From: Longimicrobium sp.
GTDB lineage: Bacteria > Gemmatimonadota > Gemmatimonadetes > Longimicrobiales > Longimicrobiaceae
Assembly (NCBI GenBank): GCA_036377595.1
Contig: DASUYB010000057.1
Coordinates: forward strand, 1 to 64,000
Reading direction: 5' to 3'
Length of the DNA stretch: 64,000 nt
Shown here: piece after piece, positions 1 through 8,973 of the stretch
Position numbering within the stretch: position 1 is the first letter of the stretch
Layout: every line of letters starts with the position of its first letter
Notes under the pieces: model-generated
Seen by the model: only the letters and a program-made list of their open reading frames with translations
What the model was told of the DNA's origin: nothing
Databases searched by the model: none
Position numbers and translations under genes: made by a program

Positions 1-72
1 CGCCAAACATCCCCGCGTCCCCGCGGCTCCGCGTGAGAACCAACATCCATGGAGACGAGCGGAAAACAGGGG

Positions 73-498
73 TCAGCCGACCAGCTTGTTCACACGGAGC
101 AGGGACCCGGGGGTCGGCACATGATGGTTCACGATGCGCTGAAGCCCCTCCTTCATCGTTGCCGCGCCGAAGTTGATGAGCAGGCCGACATGCAACCCCA
201 GCAGCCGCAGATAGGTAAGCACCTGCTTCCCGTGAACGGGGGCCAGTCGCTCCACGGACTTCAACTCGACCACGACTCGATCTTCCACCAGAAGATCGGC
301 GCGACATACGTCCTCGAAGCGCGTTCCCTCGAACTCGAACGAGATCCCCCGCTGCTTCTCCACTTTCAGGCCGCGCTTCTCCAGCGACGAGGCCAGCACC
401 ACCTCGTACACGGACTCCATCATCCCCGGACCGAGCTCCGTATGGATCCGGTACGCACAATCCACGATCATCCCGGTAATCTCGTCGATCTCGCGCAC
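73..498 (-). CDS. GxxExxY family protein
   Basis: About 141 residues. The protein carries the family features: an early acidic helix (DEITGMIVDCAYRIHTELGPG), then MMESVYE, and the nuclease-like core DLLVEDRVVVELKSVE, which resembles a PD-(D/E)xK hydrolase core (D...ExK). Members are widespread small proteins with no settled function; a nuclease-type fold is inferred from the ELK motif. The GTG start at 498 is chosen because GGAGGT (504-509) lies five bases upstream; the open frame extends much further, but only into the next gene's antisense. Codes away from the sigma-54 activator's stop, 32 bases after it, so it could be cotranscribed with it. No membrane segment. Confidence 0.82.
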   Translation of the reverse strand: MREIDEITGMIVDCAYRIHTELGPGMMESVYEVVLASSLEKRGLKVEKQRGISFEFEGTRFEDVCRADLLVEDRVVVELKSVERLAPVHGKQVLTYLRLLGLHVGLLINFGAATMKEGLQRIVNHHVPTPGSLLRVNKLVG

Positions 499-530
499 GT
501 GAAACCTCCGTGTGTGAGTTCTCAGCGGGA

Positions 531-1895
531 TCACCCCTCGTCCAGCCCGTACTCGCGGATCTTGCGGGTGAGGGTGTTGCGGTGCACGCCCAGCACCTCC
601 GACGCCTTCCCCAGGTGGCCGCGCACCAGGCGCAGCACCTCGCGGATGTGCAGCCGCTCCACGTCGGCCAGGGAAAGGTCGGGCGCGTAGCCGGCCAGCG
701 GCGCGCCGGAGACGGCGTCCTCGGCGGGCGGCGGGCGGAGGTCGTCGAGCGGGAGATGCTCGGGGAGGAGGACAGCGCCGTGGGCGAGAAGGACGGCGCG
801 CTCCAGCACGTTCCTCAGCTCGCGGATGTTTCCCGGCCACTCGTGCTCGTGCAGCCGCTCCATCACGCTGCGGGCGATGCCGCGCACGTCGCGGTCGTAG
901 CGCGCCGCGTGCAGCGCCACGAAGTGCCGCACCAGCAGGTCGATGTCGCCCCCGCGCTCCACCAGCCGGGGAAGCTGCAGGGTGACGACGGCCAGGCGGA
1001 AGTACAGGTCCTCGCGGAACGTTCCTTCGGCGATGGCGGCGCGCAGGTTCTTGTTCGTCGCCGCGACCACGCGCACGTCGACGGGAATGCGCTCGTCGCC
1101 GCCCACGCACTCGATCTCGCGCTCCTGCAGGGCGCGCAGGATCTTGGCCTGCAGCGCCAGCGACATGTCGCCGATCTCGTCCAGGAGCAGGGTGCCGCCG
1201 CTGGCCCGTTCGAAGCGCCCCACCTTGCGCGCGATGGCGCCGGTGAAGGCGCCCTTCTCGTGCCCGAAGAGCTCGCTCTCCAGCAGGTTCTCGGGGATCG
1301 CCGCGCAGTTCAGCGCCACGAACGGCCCCGCCGCGCGCGCGCTGTTGCGGTGAATGGCCCGCGCCACCAGCTCCTTCCCCGTCCCCGACTCGCCCAGCAC
1401 CAGCACCGTCGCGGGCGAGTTGGCCACGCGGCCCACCATGCGGAACACCTCGAGCATGGCCGGGCTGGCGCCGATGGCCGCCTCGTCCTCGCCGTCGCCC
1501 AGGTCGGCGGCCGAGACGGGGAGCACGTCCTCGGCCTGGAAGACCTCGCGCAGCGCGCCCTCCAGCTCGCGCGGATCGGGCGGCGAGGCGAAGACGCCGA
1601 GCACGCCCAGGCGCGAGGCCTCGACCATCATCTGCATGGTCGGCCTCGAGGCCAGCAGGACCATGCTCCCCGCCGGCGTGCCGGACTCGGCGATGCGGCG
1701 GACCAGCGCCAGGTCGGCCGCGGGGAGGTCGAGGGAGAGGACGAGCGCCGCCCAGGGGCCGCCGCGGAGCTGCTCCAGCCCGTCGCCCAGGGTGGCGGCG
1801 GCGCGGACCTCGGCGCGCGCGCCCACGGCCTGGCGCACGGCGTCGGCCACCGCGGGGGCGGGTTCGATGACCAGGACTGCGGGACGGGGCACGGC
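531..1895 (-). CDS. Sigma-54-dependent activator (NtrC-like) with degenerate receiver
   Basis: Bacterial enhancer-binding protein that would open sigma-54 promoters. An N-terminal receiver-like domain (~1-115) is followed by a AAA+ domain with Walker A GESGTGKE, the sigma-54 loop GAFTGA, Walker B LLLDEIGD and an R-finger region, then a Fis-type HTH at the C terminus (HLGKASEVLGVHRNTLTRKI). The receiver is atypical. The acidic pair is replaced by EP (VLVIEP), the expected phospho-Asp position reads Ser (VLSLDLP), and the conserved Lys is absent (FASPPDP), so phosphorylation control is doubtful. The start is uncertain: GTG at 1895 sits just before the receiver, and a longer frame from TTG at 1982 has no ribosome site and abuts the heptamer array. 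Targets are unknown. Confidence 0.85.
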   Translation of the reverse strand, partial: AVPRPAVLVIEPAPAVADAVRQAVGARAEVRAAATLGDGLEQLRGGPWAALVLSLDLPAADLALVRRIAESGTPAGSMVLLASRPTMQMMVEASRLGVLGVFASPPDPRELEGALREVFQAEDVLPVSAADLGDGEDEAAIGASPAMLEVFRMVGRVANSPATVLVLGESGTGKELVARAIHRNSARAAGPFVALNCAAIPENLLESELFGHEKGAFTGAIARKVGRFERASGGTLLLDEIGDMSLALQAKILRALQEREIECVGGDERIPVDVRVVAATNKNLRAAIAEGTFREDLYFRLAVVTLQLPRLVERGGDIDLLVRHFVALHAARYDRDVRGIARSVMERLHEHEWPGNIRELRNVLERAVLLAHGAVLLPEHLPLDDLRPPPAEDAVSGAPLAGYAPDLSLADVERLHIREVLRLVRGHLGKASEVLGVHRNTLTRKIREYGLDEG

Positions 1896-1993
1896 CTCGG
1901 CGCGCGGCGGTGGGCGGTGGGAACGCCAGCTTGCTGGCGAACGGTGAGGCGGGAATCTGCGCTGTTCTGCAAAATGGTGCAACGGGTGAGGGG

Positions 1994-2084
1994 TGCCCAG
2001 TGCCCAGTGCCCAGTGCCCAGTGCCCAGTGCCCAGTGCCCAGTGCCCAGTGCCCAGTGCCCAGTGCCCAGTGCCCAGTGCCCAG
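1994..2084. repeat. Heptanucleotide tandem array, 13 x TGCCCAG
   Basis: Thirteen perfect, consecutive copies of TGCCCAG (91 bases) in the gap between the sigma-54 activator's 5' end and the first protease. Seven-base periodicity means it is readable in all frames (giving ALGTGHW repeats on the minus strand), which creates long false ORFs. The unit shares the AGTNCY core with the heptamer arrays near 30.6 and 50.5 kb. Copy number is expected to vary by slippage; its position suggests it may alter expression of the activator. Confidence 0.97.
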
Positions 2085-2275
2085 TCGTCGAGACTCGGGC
2101 GAGAAAGATCTTGTCTTGCGAGGATGGAGCGGGGCCGGGGGGTGCCCTGTCCCCCGGCCCGCGGCCGACCCGTCCAGTATCTGTTCGCCCCTGGTTCATG
2201 AAATCGGGGGGGTGCTGCCACTGCCAGACCGTGCATCACCCGATCGCGGGCGGACCGGCCGCGCTCCTTTTCTCC

Positions 2276-3736
2276 CTAGCGGTACGCCTTCGACGCCTGC
2301 ACCGCCGCGTACGCGTCGGCGTATCCCGTCCCCTGCTCCCACAGCGCGTAGCCGGGCTGCGGGCGCGCGGTGTTGGTCAGGATCGACGAGACCTGGTCGG
2401 GCGTGAGCTTGCCGTTCGCCGCCTCCTGCATCAGCGCCACCACGCCGGCGATGTGCGGCGCCGCCATCGACGTCCCCGACATGCAGGTGAAGTCGTCGAG
2501 GTTCTGGAAGCCGATGTTGCAGGCGTTCAGGTCGCTGGTGATCCCCAGCGGCGCCACCACGCCGGTGTTCGAGCGCGCGGAGACGATGCGCACGCCGGGC
2601 GCGGTGATGTCGGGGTGCTGCAGCGGGTCGCCGGGAACGCCGCGCGACGAGAAGCCCGCCAGCACCGGCGCGCGCCCGTTGGCGTCCACGCACTGCGACG
2701 CGGAGTTGGTGGGGTCGAGCACGAACAGCTTGCACCCGGCGGCCACGCTGATCACCCACGGGGCCACGCTCTGGTAGTTCATGGTGTTCTGGTCCGGCCC
2801 GTCGTTCCCCGCGGCGAACACCACGGTGATCCCCGCGTCGTGCGCGGCCTTCATGGCCTCGGTCACGGGGTCGGTGGGATCGAAGTCGCCGGTGCCGCCC
2901 CACGAGTTGTTGACCACCCGGATGTTGTACTGCACGCGGTGGTCGATCATCCAGTCCACCGCCTGCAGCACCGAGGCGAAGACGATGTGCAGCCCCTCGC
3001 CCGCGGAAAGCCCGATCAGGCTGGCGCCCGGGGCCACGCCGCGGTACGCGCCGAAGCTGCTGCCGCCGTTCCCCGCCGCGATCCCGGCGACGTGAGTCCC
3101 GTGCCCTCCCGTGTTGTCGGTGTTCGGCAGATTCTCCACGTACAGCTCGCCGCCGGGACGCGGGAGCGAGGTCGTGTCGTCGGTCAGGTAGAAGAAGTTC
3201 AGCGTGAACTTGACGTTGGCGACGGTCTTCGCGGGATACGCCACGTCGGTGTTCAGCCCGTTGATGCCGCTGTCCATGATGGCGATCCCGACGCCCTTCC
3301 CCGTGATCCCGCCGGCCCACACCTGGTCGGCGCGCAGCGACTGCGTGCTCTCGCGCAGCAGCAGCGGCATCACCCGGTTGGCGTAGACGCTCTGCACGCC
3401 CGTGAGCCCCGCGATCGACTGGATCTGCGCGGGGGTGCCGAGGGTCACCAGCATCGACAGGTTGCGGAAGGTCATCACCCCCGCGCCCAGGCGCAGCACC
3501 TGGTTGGTGATGGCCAGCGGGGTGGTCCGGGCCGCGTCGTAGTTGACGATGGCCACCAGCTTCGTGGTCGGCAGCGCGGTGGCCAGCTGCGATGTCAGCA
3601 GCGGGTCGATCCGCGGCCCGCCCGCGAGCGTCGCCAGGCGCGCGCCGCCGGCGGGGGGCGTGGAAGCGGTGGGCTGCGCGTCGTTGCAGGCGGCCAGCGC
3701 CAGCGCGGCCAGCGGAAGGAGAAGCGTCCGTCTCAT
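2276..3736 (-). CDS. S8 family (subtilisin-like) serine protease, lipoprotein
   Basis: 486 residues. N-terminal lipoprotein signal with lipobox LAAC (Cys ~17), then an inhibitor-I9-like propeptide (~40-125), then the peptidase S8 catalytic domain. The triad is visible: Asp ~155 in IMDSGING, His ~215 in GHGTHVAG, and Ser ~423 in GTSMAAPH; the oxyanion Asn lies in NNSWGG/AAGNDGP. It should act outside the inner membrane, tethered by lipid. It is immediately downstream of, and clearly paralogous to, the next protease (3828-5264) on the same strand, with 91 bases between them, so the pair is probably one duplicated transcription unit. No C-terminal secretion domain follows; the protein ends at the catalytic domain. 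Substrate unknown. Confidence 0.95.
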   Translation of the reverse strand: MRRTLLLPLAALALAACNDAQPTASTPPAGGARLATLAGGPRIDPLLTSQLATALPTTKLVAIVNYDAARTTPLAITNQVLRLGAGVMTFRNLSMLVTLGTPAQIQSIAGLTGVQSVYANRVMPLLLRESTQSLRADQVWAGGITGKGVGIAIMDSGINGLNTDVAYPAKTVANVKFTLNFFYLTDDTTSLPRPGGELYVENLPNTDNTGGHGTHVAGIAAGNGGSSFGAYRGVAPGASLIGLSAGEGLHIVFASVLQAVDWMIDHRVQYNIRVVNNSWGGTGDFDPTDPVTEAMKAAHDAGITVVFAAGNDGPDQNTMNYQSVAPWVISVAAGCKLFVLDPTNSASQCVDANGRAPVLAGFSSRGVPGDPLQHPDITAPGVRIVSARSNTGVVAPLGITSDLNACNIGFQNLDDFTCMSGTSMAAPHIAGVVALMQEAANGKLTPDQVSSILTNTARPQPGYALWEQGTGYADAYAAVQASKAYR

Positions 3737-3827
3737 CGATTCGTCAGTCCGTCTCGTTGGTCGTCTGTGGCGGCCGCCGCCCTGGTGCGGCGGCCGTATC
3801 GCCGTTCATCGAAATCCCCTGCTTCTC

Positions 3828-5264
3828 CTACCGCCGCACCGCCATCACCGCCGCGTAGGCGTCGAGGTAGCCGGCACCCGCCTCCCACTCGCCGTAGCCC
3901 GTCATCTTCCGCGCGTTGCGGGTGATCGCCCGGTAGACCTGGTCGGGCGACAGCTTCCCGCGCGCGGCCTCCTGCATCAGCGCGATCGTCCCCGTCACGT
4001 GCGGCGCGGCCATCGACGTCCCCCCCATGCAGGTGTAGTAGGGGACGAACAGCTGGGGGATGGCGCAGTCGAGCGCGTCGGCCGGCAGGTTGATGGCGTT
4101 GATGGGGGTGCCCGTGCTGGCCCGCGCGGACACGATGTTCACCCCCGGCGCGGTGATGTCGGGGTGATACAGCGCGTCGCCGTGGATGCCGCGCGACGAG
4201 AAGTCGGCCAGCATGCTGGCGCCGGCCGCGCACTGCGCGGCGGAGTTGGTCGGGTCGGGGGAGACCGTCTTGCACCCTGCGGCCACGCCGATCACCCACG
4301 GAGCAACGCTGTACGGGTTCAGCGTGTTCTCCCCCGGCCCTTCGTTCCCTGCGGCGAAGACCACCGAGATCCCCGCCTTGTAGACTTCCTTCGTGGCCAC
4401 GTTGGTGGGGTCGAGCGGGTCGAAGGTGCCGCTGGAGCCCCACGAGTTGTTGACCACCTTGATGTTGTATTTCGCGGCGTTGTCGATCAGCCAGTCGAAG
4501 CCGGCCAGCGCCCAGAACACGAACAGCGTCTCGCCCGCGCTGATGCCCACCAGGTTGGCGCCCGGCGCCACGCCGGTGTACCGCCCCGACGACGAGGCGC
4601 CGCTCCCGGCCGCGATCCCCGCCACGTGCGTCCCGTGCCCGCCGGTGAGGTCGGTGTTCGGCAGGTTCTCCACGAACAGGTCGGCCGCCACGGGCGTGGG
4701 GTCGGGAGACATCAGGTCCTTCATGCTCCCCATGAACTTCACGTTCTGCACGAGGTGCTCGGGATAGTGGACGTCGGGGTTGAAGAGCCCGTCCACGCCC
4801 GAGTCGAGGATGGCGATGCCGACTCCCCGCCCCGTGTAGCCCGCCACGCGCGCGAGGTTGGCGCGGATGCTGGGGACGCTCTCGGCCAGCATCCACTTGA
4901 GCTGGCGGTTGGCGTAGAGCGACGCCACGCCGGGGACGGCCGAGATCTGCGTGAGCTGCGCGGGGGTGGCCAGGGTGGCCACGATCGGCAGGTGGCGGAA
5001 GCGGATGATGCCCGCCCCCGTGGCGCGCACCGCCTGGGCGACGGCGTCGCCGTTGGCCGTGCTGTCGTACGTCACCAGCACCTCGAGCTGCTCCAGCGGG
5101 CCGGCCAGCGACAGCGCCGAGCCCAGCACCGGGTCGATGTCGACCCCCGGGGCGAGCGACACCGCGTTCAGCCCGGCGGGCACGCGGCTGGGTCCGAGGG
5201 GTTCCTGGTCACCGCATCCCGCGGCCATCACCGCGAGCGCTGCCAGGGCGAGCAGGCGCTTCAT
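3828..5264 (-). CDS. S8 family (subtilisin-like) serine protease, lipoprotein
   Basis: 478 residues, tandem paralogue of the gene at 2276-3736. Lipobox MAAGC places the lipidated Cys at ~17; an I9-like propeptide follows and then the S8 domain with Asp in ILDSGVDG, His in GHGTHVAG and Ser in GTSMAAPH. As in its neighbour, the enzyme stops right after the catalytic domain. First gene of the two-protease unit; 5265-5636 upstream is the shared control region with the divergent HD-GYP gene. The ATG start is followed directly by the KR-rich n-region of the signal. Predicted role: extracytoplasmic proteolysis, perhaps nutrient scavenging or maturation of exported proteins. Confidence 0.95.
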   Translation of the reverse strand: MKRLLALAALAVMAAGCGDQEPLGPSRVPAGLNAVSLAPGVDIDPVLGSALSLAGPLEQLEVLVTYDSTANGDAVAQAVRATGAGIIRFRHLPIVATLATPAQLTQISAVPGVASLYANRQLKWMLAESVPSIRANLARVAGYTGRGVGIAILDSGVDGLFNPDVHYPEHLVQNVKFMGSMKDLMSPDPTPVAADLFVENLPNTDLTGGHGTHVAGIAAGSGASSSGRYTGVAPGANLVGISAGETLFVFWALAGFDWLIDNAAKYNIKVVNNSWGSSGTFDPLDPTNVATKEVYKAGISVVFAAGNEGPGENTLNPYSVAPWVIGVAAGCKTVSPDPTNSAAQCAAGASMLADFSSRGIHGDALYHPDITAPGVNIVSARASTGTPINAINLPADALDCAIPQLFVPYYTCMGGTSMAAPHVTGTIALMQEAARGKLSPDQVYRAITRNARKMTGYGEWEAGAGYLDAYAAVMAVRR

Positions 5265-5574
5265 CCATCCTCCTGTGTGTCACGTGGCCGAGTACCGTCC
5301 ACCCGCACGGCGTTGCGTTCCGTGCCCAGCGACAGGGCAAGCGCGGGTCCACATCACGGCACACCTGCACCGCAATGGTGAAATCGTCCCCCACCCGCTC
5401 GTCACCGATCGCCCCCGCGCGGGTGTCGAGGATTCGACCAAGTTGCTACGGGTGAACGACTTGGACGTTCGGTCGCAAACGGGTGGGGATCACTGAAAGG
5501 TGAGACGGAATGGCGATTTCAGAGGGGTGGAGCGAGGTGATTGTAGCAGATTGCAGCAGATTCGATCCGGGCGT

Positions 5575-5622
5575 TTTCACAATTCTGGTGAAACATCCCA
5601 TACCATTCTGGTGAATTTCACC
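5575..5622. promoter_or_regulatory. Palindromic operator-like sites in a divergent promoter region
   Basis: In the 372-base gap between the protease pair and the HD-GYP gene, two ATTCTGGTGAA repeats start 23 bases apart (5582 and 5605). Each is part of an inverted repeat: TTTCAC/GTGAAA at 5575-5593 and the 13-base palindrome GGTGAATTTCACC at 5610-5622. Spacing of about two helical turns fits cooperative binding of a dimeric regulator. A 10-base near-direct repeat (GTAGCAGATT/GCAGCAGATT) precedes it at 5542-5561. The rest of the gap (5265-5541) shows no gene. Confidence 0.55.
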
Positions 5623-5636
5623 CTGCGCCACAAAAT

Positions 5637-7130
5637 GTGATCGCGGGCACGATGAATGCGCAGGGCCGACGGCATGCGTACACAGCCGGTAAACCTTTGA
5701 TGCGCAAGCGGATGGACACTCAGGCCGACGCGCCCGCCGCCGATCCCGCCGCCGCGGACGACCCCGTTCTCCCGCTCCTGGAGTCCGCCGCCGACGCCTA
5801 CCGGGCGCACGACGCGGCGCTGCGCGGCGAGCTGGCCGTGGCGCAGGCCGACGCGCGCTCGGCCGCCGACGACGCGGAGCGCCGGCGCGCCGAGGCCGAC
5901 GCCGCGCGGGCGGAGGCGGCGCTGCTGCGCGAGCAGATCACGCACGCGCGGAGGGAGCTGGAGAGCGAGCACCGCGCCTTCGAGCGCCAGCGCGAGCGCG
6001 CGGAGACGCTGCGGCAGTCGCTGGCGGCGGTGCACCGCGCGCTCTTCGGCGGCAACCTGTACGACATGATCCTGCGCGCCTGCCTGCAGATCACCGGCGC
6101 CACGCGCGGGGTGTACGTGACCGCCCGCGCGGGGGGACGGATGCGGGTGCGCTCGGCGGTGGAGGTCGACGGCTATCCGCGCGAGGACCCGTCGGCGTTC
6201 GTGCAGGCGCTGGTGCGGCGGGTGGCGGAGCGCGGCGAGCCGCTGGTGTGCAACGGCGGCACGGAGCACGGCGTGGACGGCATCGATCCGCCGTCGTCGC
6301 CGGCCGAGCGCTTCCGCAACCTGGTGGCCACCCCCGTGGTGCTGATGCAGGACCTGGACGGCGTGGTGATCGTGGGCGACAAGCAGGCGGGGCGCTTCGA
6401 TCCCGAGGACGTGGAGACGCTGATCTCCGTGGGCAACCAGGCCGGCGTGGCGGTGGAGAACCGGCGGCTGCAGGACGCGCTGCAGCGCGCGTACGTCTCC
6501 ACGGTCAGCATCCTGGCCGACGCTGTGGAAGCCAAGGACCCGTACACGCACGGCCACTGCGAGATGGCGTCGCGCTACGCGCGACTGGTGGCGGAGCGGA
6601 TGGAGCTGCCGCAGCAGGAGCAGGCGCTGGTGTGCTACGCGGCGCTGCTGCACGACGTGGGGAAGATCGGCGTGAGCGACGGCGTGCTGCACAAGCCCGG
6701 GCCGCTGCTGCCGGAGGAGATGGAGCTGATGCGCGCGCACGTGCGTGTGGGGCACGACCTGCTGCGCAACGTGCCCGTGCTGGAGCCGGTGGCCGACGTG
6801 GTGCTGCACCACCACGAGCGCTTCGACGGCGACGGCTATCCCGACGGGCTGCGGGGCGAGGAGATCCCGCTTCCCGCGCGGATCGTGGCGGTGGTGGACG
6901 CGTACTGCGCCATGATCACCCGCCGCGCCTACAAGGAGGCGTACACCGAGGACCACGCGCGCGAGGAGATGCGCCGGTGCGCGGGAAGCCAGTTCGACCC
7001 GCACGTGGTCGACGTCTTCCTGCAGGTGCTCGACACCCCCGCGGCCGGCGATCCGGACGAGGACGCGTGGGCCGAGTGCCTGGTCCTCCCCGGCCTCGCC
7101 GACCGGGAGCTGCTGCGCAAGGCATTGTAG
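5637..7130 (+). CDS. HD-GYP domain cyclic-di-GMP phosphodiesterase with GAF sensor
   Basis: 497 residues from the longest start. Residues ~45-130 form a long, charged coiled coil; ~135-275 look like a GAF domain; the C-terminal half is an HD-GYP domain with LLHDVGKIGVSDGVLHKPG and HHERFDGDGYPDGLRG. The GYP motif is intact, so hydrolysis of c-di-GMP to GMP/pGpG is likely. No membrane segment, so the sensor reads an internal signal. The start is unclear: GTG 5637 lies only 15 bases after the palindrome, and ATG 5652 or 5700 may be the true start; none has a good ribosome site. It converges with a GGDEF gene at 7402-8646, an opposing activity in c-di-GMP turnover. Confidence 0.93.
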   Translation: MIAGTMNAQGRRHAYTAGKPLMRKRMDTQADAPAADPAAADDPVLPLLESAADAYRAHDAALRGELAVAQADARSAADDAERRRAEADAARAEAALLREQITHARRELESEHRAFERQRERAETLRQSLAAVHRALFGGNLYDMILRACLQITGATRGVYVTARAGGRMRVRSAVEVDGYPREDPSAFVQALVRRVAERGEPLVCNGGTEHGVDGIDPPSSPAERFRNLVATPVVLMQDLDGVVIVGDKQAGRFDPEDVETLISVGNQAGVAVENRRLQDALQRAYVSTVSILADAVEAKDPYTHGHCEMASRYARLVAERMELPQQEQALVCYAALLHDVGKIGVSDGVLHKPGPLLPEEMELMRAHVRVGHDLLRNVPVLEPVADVVLHHHERFDGDGYPDGLRGEEIPLPARIVAVVDAYCAMITRRAYKEAYTEDHAREEMRRCAGSQFDPHVVDVFLQVLDTPAAGDPDEDAWAECLVLPGLADRELLRKAL

Positions 7131-7152
7131 AGAATCTCACACGGCACGGAGA

Positions 7153-7214
7153 CACAGAGAAAAAACGAGGCACGGAGAACCGATCGCGGTTCTCTGTGCC
7201 TCCGTGTCTCTGTG
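7153..7214. terminator. Long interrupted hairpin after the HD-GYP gene
   Basis: Begins 22 bases after the stop codon. Nested arms: CACAGAGA/TCTCTGTG outside, GAGGCAC/GTGCCTC in the middle and GAGAACCG/CGGTTCTC around an ATCG tip. Probably works as a transcription end or mRNA 3' stabiliser. The same CACGGAG-type words occur in hairpins at 17.9 and 43.1 kb. Confidence 0.6.
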
Positions 7215-7215
7215 G

Positions 7216-7388
7216 TACCAAGTCCGGGCGAAGTATTGGTGCATCCAACCGAATCTCGTGCTGACGCGATGATAGATCCTTCGGCCTGCAAACGCTTGCG
7301 CAGACGCTGATTACGGTCTGGCCGGCCTCAGGATGACGTCAGCGCGGGATCAGTCGGGGTGCAATCAACAGTGTTCCCGGATTTCGTA
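7216..7388 (+). repeat. Dispersed ~170 bp intergenic repeat (family A), copy 1
   Basis: Matches 26241-26415 (inverted) and 42951-43125 (same direction) along its whole length. The best conserved core reads CCTTCGGCCTGCAAACGC, then CAGACGCTGATTACGGTC, then CCGGCCTCAGGATGACGTCA, with conserved flanks ATTGGTGC and TCCGGGTGC. CCTTCGGCC and GGCCTCAGG can pair around the central part. No open frame is shared by the copies, so it is a non-coding element. Confidence 0.9.
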
Positions 7389-7401
7389 GAGATCTCCCGG
7401 T

Positions 7402-8646
7402 TCAGCGGCAGCCGCGGGCGCGCTTGGTCACGTAGAGCGCCCGGTCGGCCTCGCGGACCAGCTCGTCGGGGCCGGCCAGCTCGGGGCGGTACTCGGCCAC
7501 GCCCTCGCTGATCCCCACCAGGTCCAGCAGCCGGCGGCGGACGCGCTCGGCCAGCGCCCGGGCGGCCCCGGCGTCGCCGCCGGGGAGGATGGCCAGGAAC
7601 TCGTCGCCGCCGTAGCGCACGACGACGTCGCTGCCGCGCGCCTCGGAGCGAAGCACCTCGGCCACCCTGCACAGCACGCGGTCGCCCGCCGGGTGCCCCT
7701 GCTCGTCGTTCACCGCCTTGAAGCCGTCCAGGTCCATCACCATCACCGCCAGCGGGTCGCCGCGGCGGGCGGCGGCCCAGGCGTGCTCCATCACCACGTC
7801 CATGTGGCGGCGGTTGGCCAGCCCGGTCAGCGAGTCGGTGAGCGACAGGCTGCGCACGCTCTCGATCAGCCGCACGCGCTTGAGCGCCATCTCGGCCTGC
7901 AGCGCCAGCGCGCGCATCACGTCCCAGTCCTCGGGCTCGAACACGCGGTCCTCGCGGCGCTCGGTCAGCACCAGCAGCGCCTCGTCGGCCACCGGCACGT
8001 GCGCCACCTGCGCCGTGGCCGGGTCGCCGAAGAGCGGCGCGGCGGCGGTGCACAGCCCCTCGGGGCGGGTGTCCAGCGCCAGCAGCAGCCCCGGCCGGGC
8101 GAAGCGGTCGTCCCAGAGGATGCAGGGGCGATACTCGGTGGAGGGCGCGCCGGGGCGGGCAGGCGCGCGCAGGAGCCCGCGCTCGCGGTCGCGCACCATC
8201 ACCATCGAGGTGTGCGCGCCGATCATGCGCAGCGCGTGGCTCGACAGCGTGTGGAACACCTCGTCCTCGGTGTCCGCGGCGTTCAGCGCCTCGAAGTAGG
8301 CGATCAGCTGGTCGGGAAGGCGCTGGCGCTTGGCCTCGCGCACCCGCTCCTGGCGGAGCGCGGCCACGCGCGCGCGCGCCTGCGCCAGCAGGTCGCCCTC
8401 GCCCACGATGGGCAGGCGGCAGGTCCCCGACGCGGCCAGCAGCACGCCTTCCTCGGGGCCCGACTCCAGCAGCAGCACCAGGTCCTCGCCGTCCACGCAG
8501 GGCACCGGGACGGTGGCGGTGGACGACAGGGCAAAGCGCGGCCCCCGCTCGTCGCCCACGGGCGCGCGCGTGCCATCCGCGATCCACCGCGTGGGCGTGG
8601 CCATCAGCACGCCCAGCGTCCGGTCGTCTCCCCGCCTCAGCCGCAT
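7402..8646 (-). CDS. GGDEF domain diguanylate cyclase with GAF-like sensor
   Basis: 414 residues. The N terminus (~1-95) resembles a small PilZ-like or unassigned sensory region; ~100-250 look like a GAF domain; the C-terminal GGDEF domain (~255-414) has the intact active site RYGGDEF. An RxxD inhibitory site (RGSD) lies exactly five residues before GGDEF, so product inhibition by c-di-GMP is expected. The reaction is two GTP to c-di-GMP. ATG 8646 is preceded by GGAGGT seven bases upstream, a clear start. It is convergent with the HD-GYP gene, giving a make-and-break pair. Confidence 0.94.
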   Translation of the reverse strand: MRLRRGDDRTLGVLMATPTRWIADGTRAPVGDERGPRFALSSTATVPVPCVDGEDLVLLLESGPEEGVLLAASGTCRLPIVGEGDLLAQARARVAALRQERVREAKRQRLPDQLIAYFEALNAADTEDEVFHTLSSHALRMIGAHTSMVMVRDRERGLLRAPARPGAPSTEYRPCILWDDRFARPGLLLALDTRPEGLCTAAAPLFGDPATAQVAHVPVADEALLVLTERREDRVFEPEDWDVMRALALQAEMALKRVRLIESVRSLSLTDSLTGLANRRHMDVVMEHAWAAARRGDPLAVMVMDLDGFKAVNDEQGHPAGDRVLCRVAEVLRSEARGSDVVVRYGGDEFLAILPGGDAGAARALAERVRRRLLDLVGISEGVAEYRPELAGPDELVREADRALYVTKRARGCR

Positions 8647-8973
8647 GGAAATACCTCCATAAGAAAGGCGGGAGAATCCTCATCGAAACCGAGAATCCAC
8701 CCGCCGGAACACCGAGCTAAACCGTTACCTTTCAGGAAGATTGGAAATATATCACTGTTCCAGAAATGAGTCAATCGGTGTCCCTGCGGAAGGACGCGGA
8801 TCGCAATGGAGCGCGCATCTGCGGCCTCTTTGCTGGAAAAATCGGGAGACGCGCCGGGCGCGCGAGGCGGCGGCCGAGGGGACCCTCAGCGGTCATGGCA
8901 GACGAGTGGAGAGGATTCCAACGCGCCGGGGCATGCTCGTATCCAACGGGGCTCACCTCCACCCGATCCGTCC
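8647..8973. other. Divergent intergenic region, GGDEF / serine hydrolase
   Basis: 327 bases without a convincing gene. A comparatively AT-rich patch around 8715-8775 (TTGGAAATATATCACTG) is the likely promoter area for one or both genes. A long open frame covers the region on the plus strand, but its translation has no family features before the signal peptide at 8974. Confidence 0.5.

Noticed and set aside
1994-2084. ALGTGHW tandem repeat protein
   Set aside because: Arises because a 7-base unit has no stop in any frame; no start or ribosome site and the surrounding frames belong to other genes.
1910-3925. Long plus-strand frames over the heptamer array and protease genes
   Set aside because: Antisense shadows of GC-rich codons; low-complexity His/Arg/Gly translation, no family motif.
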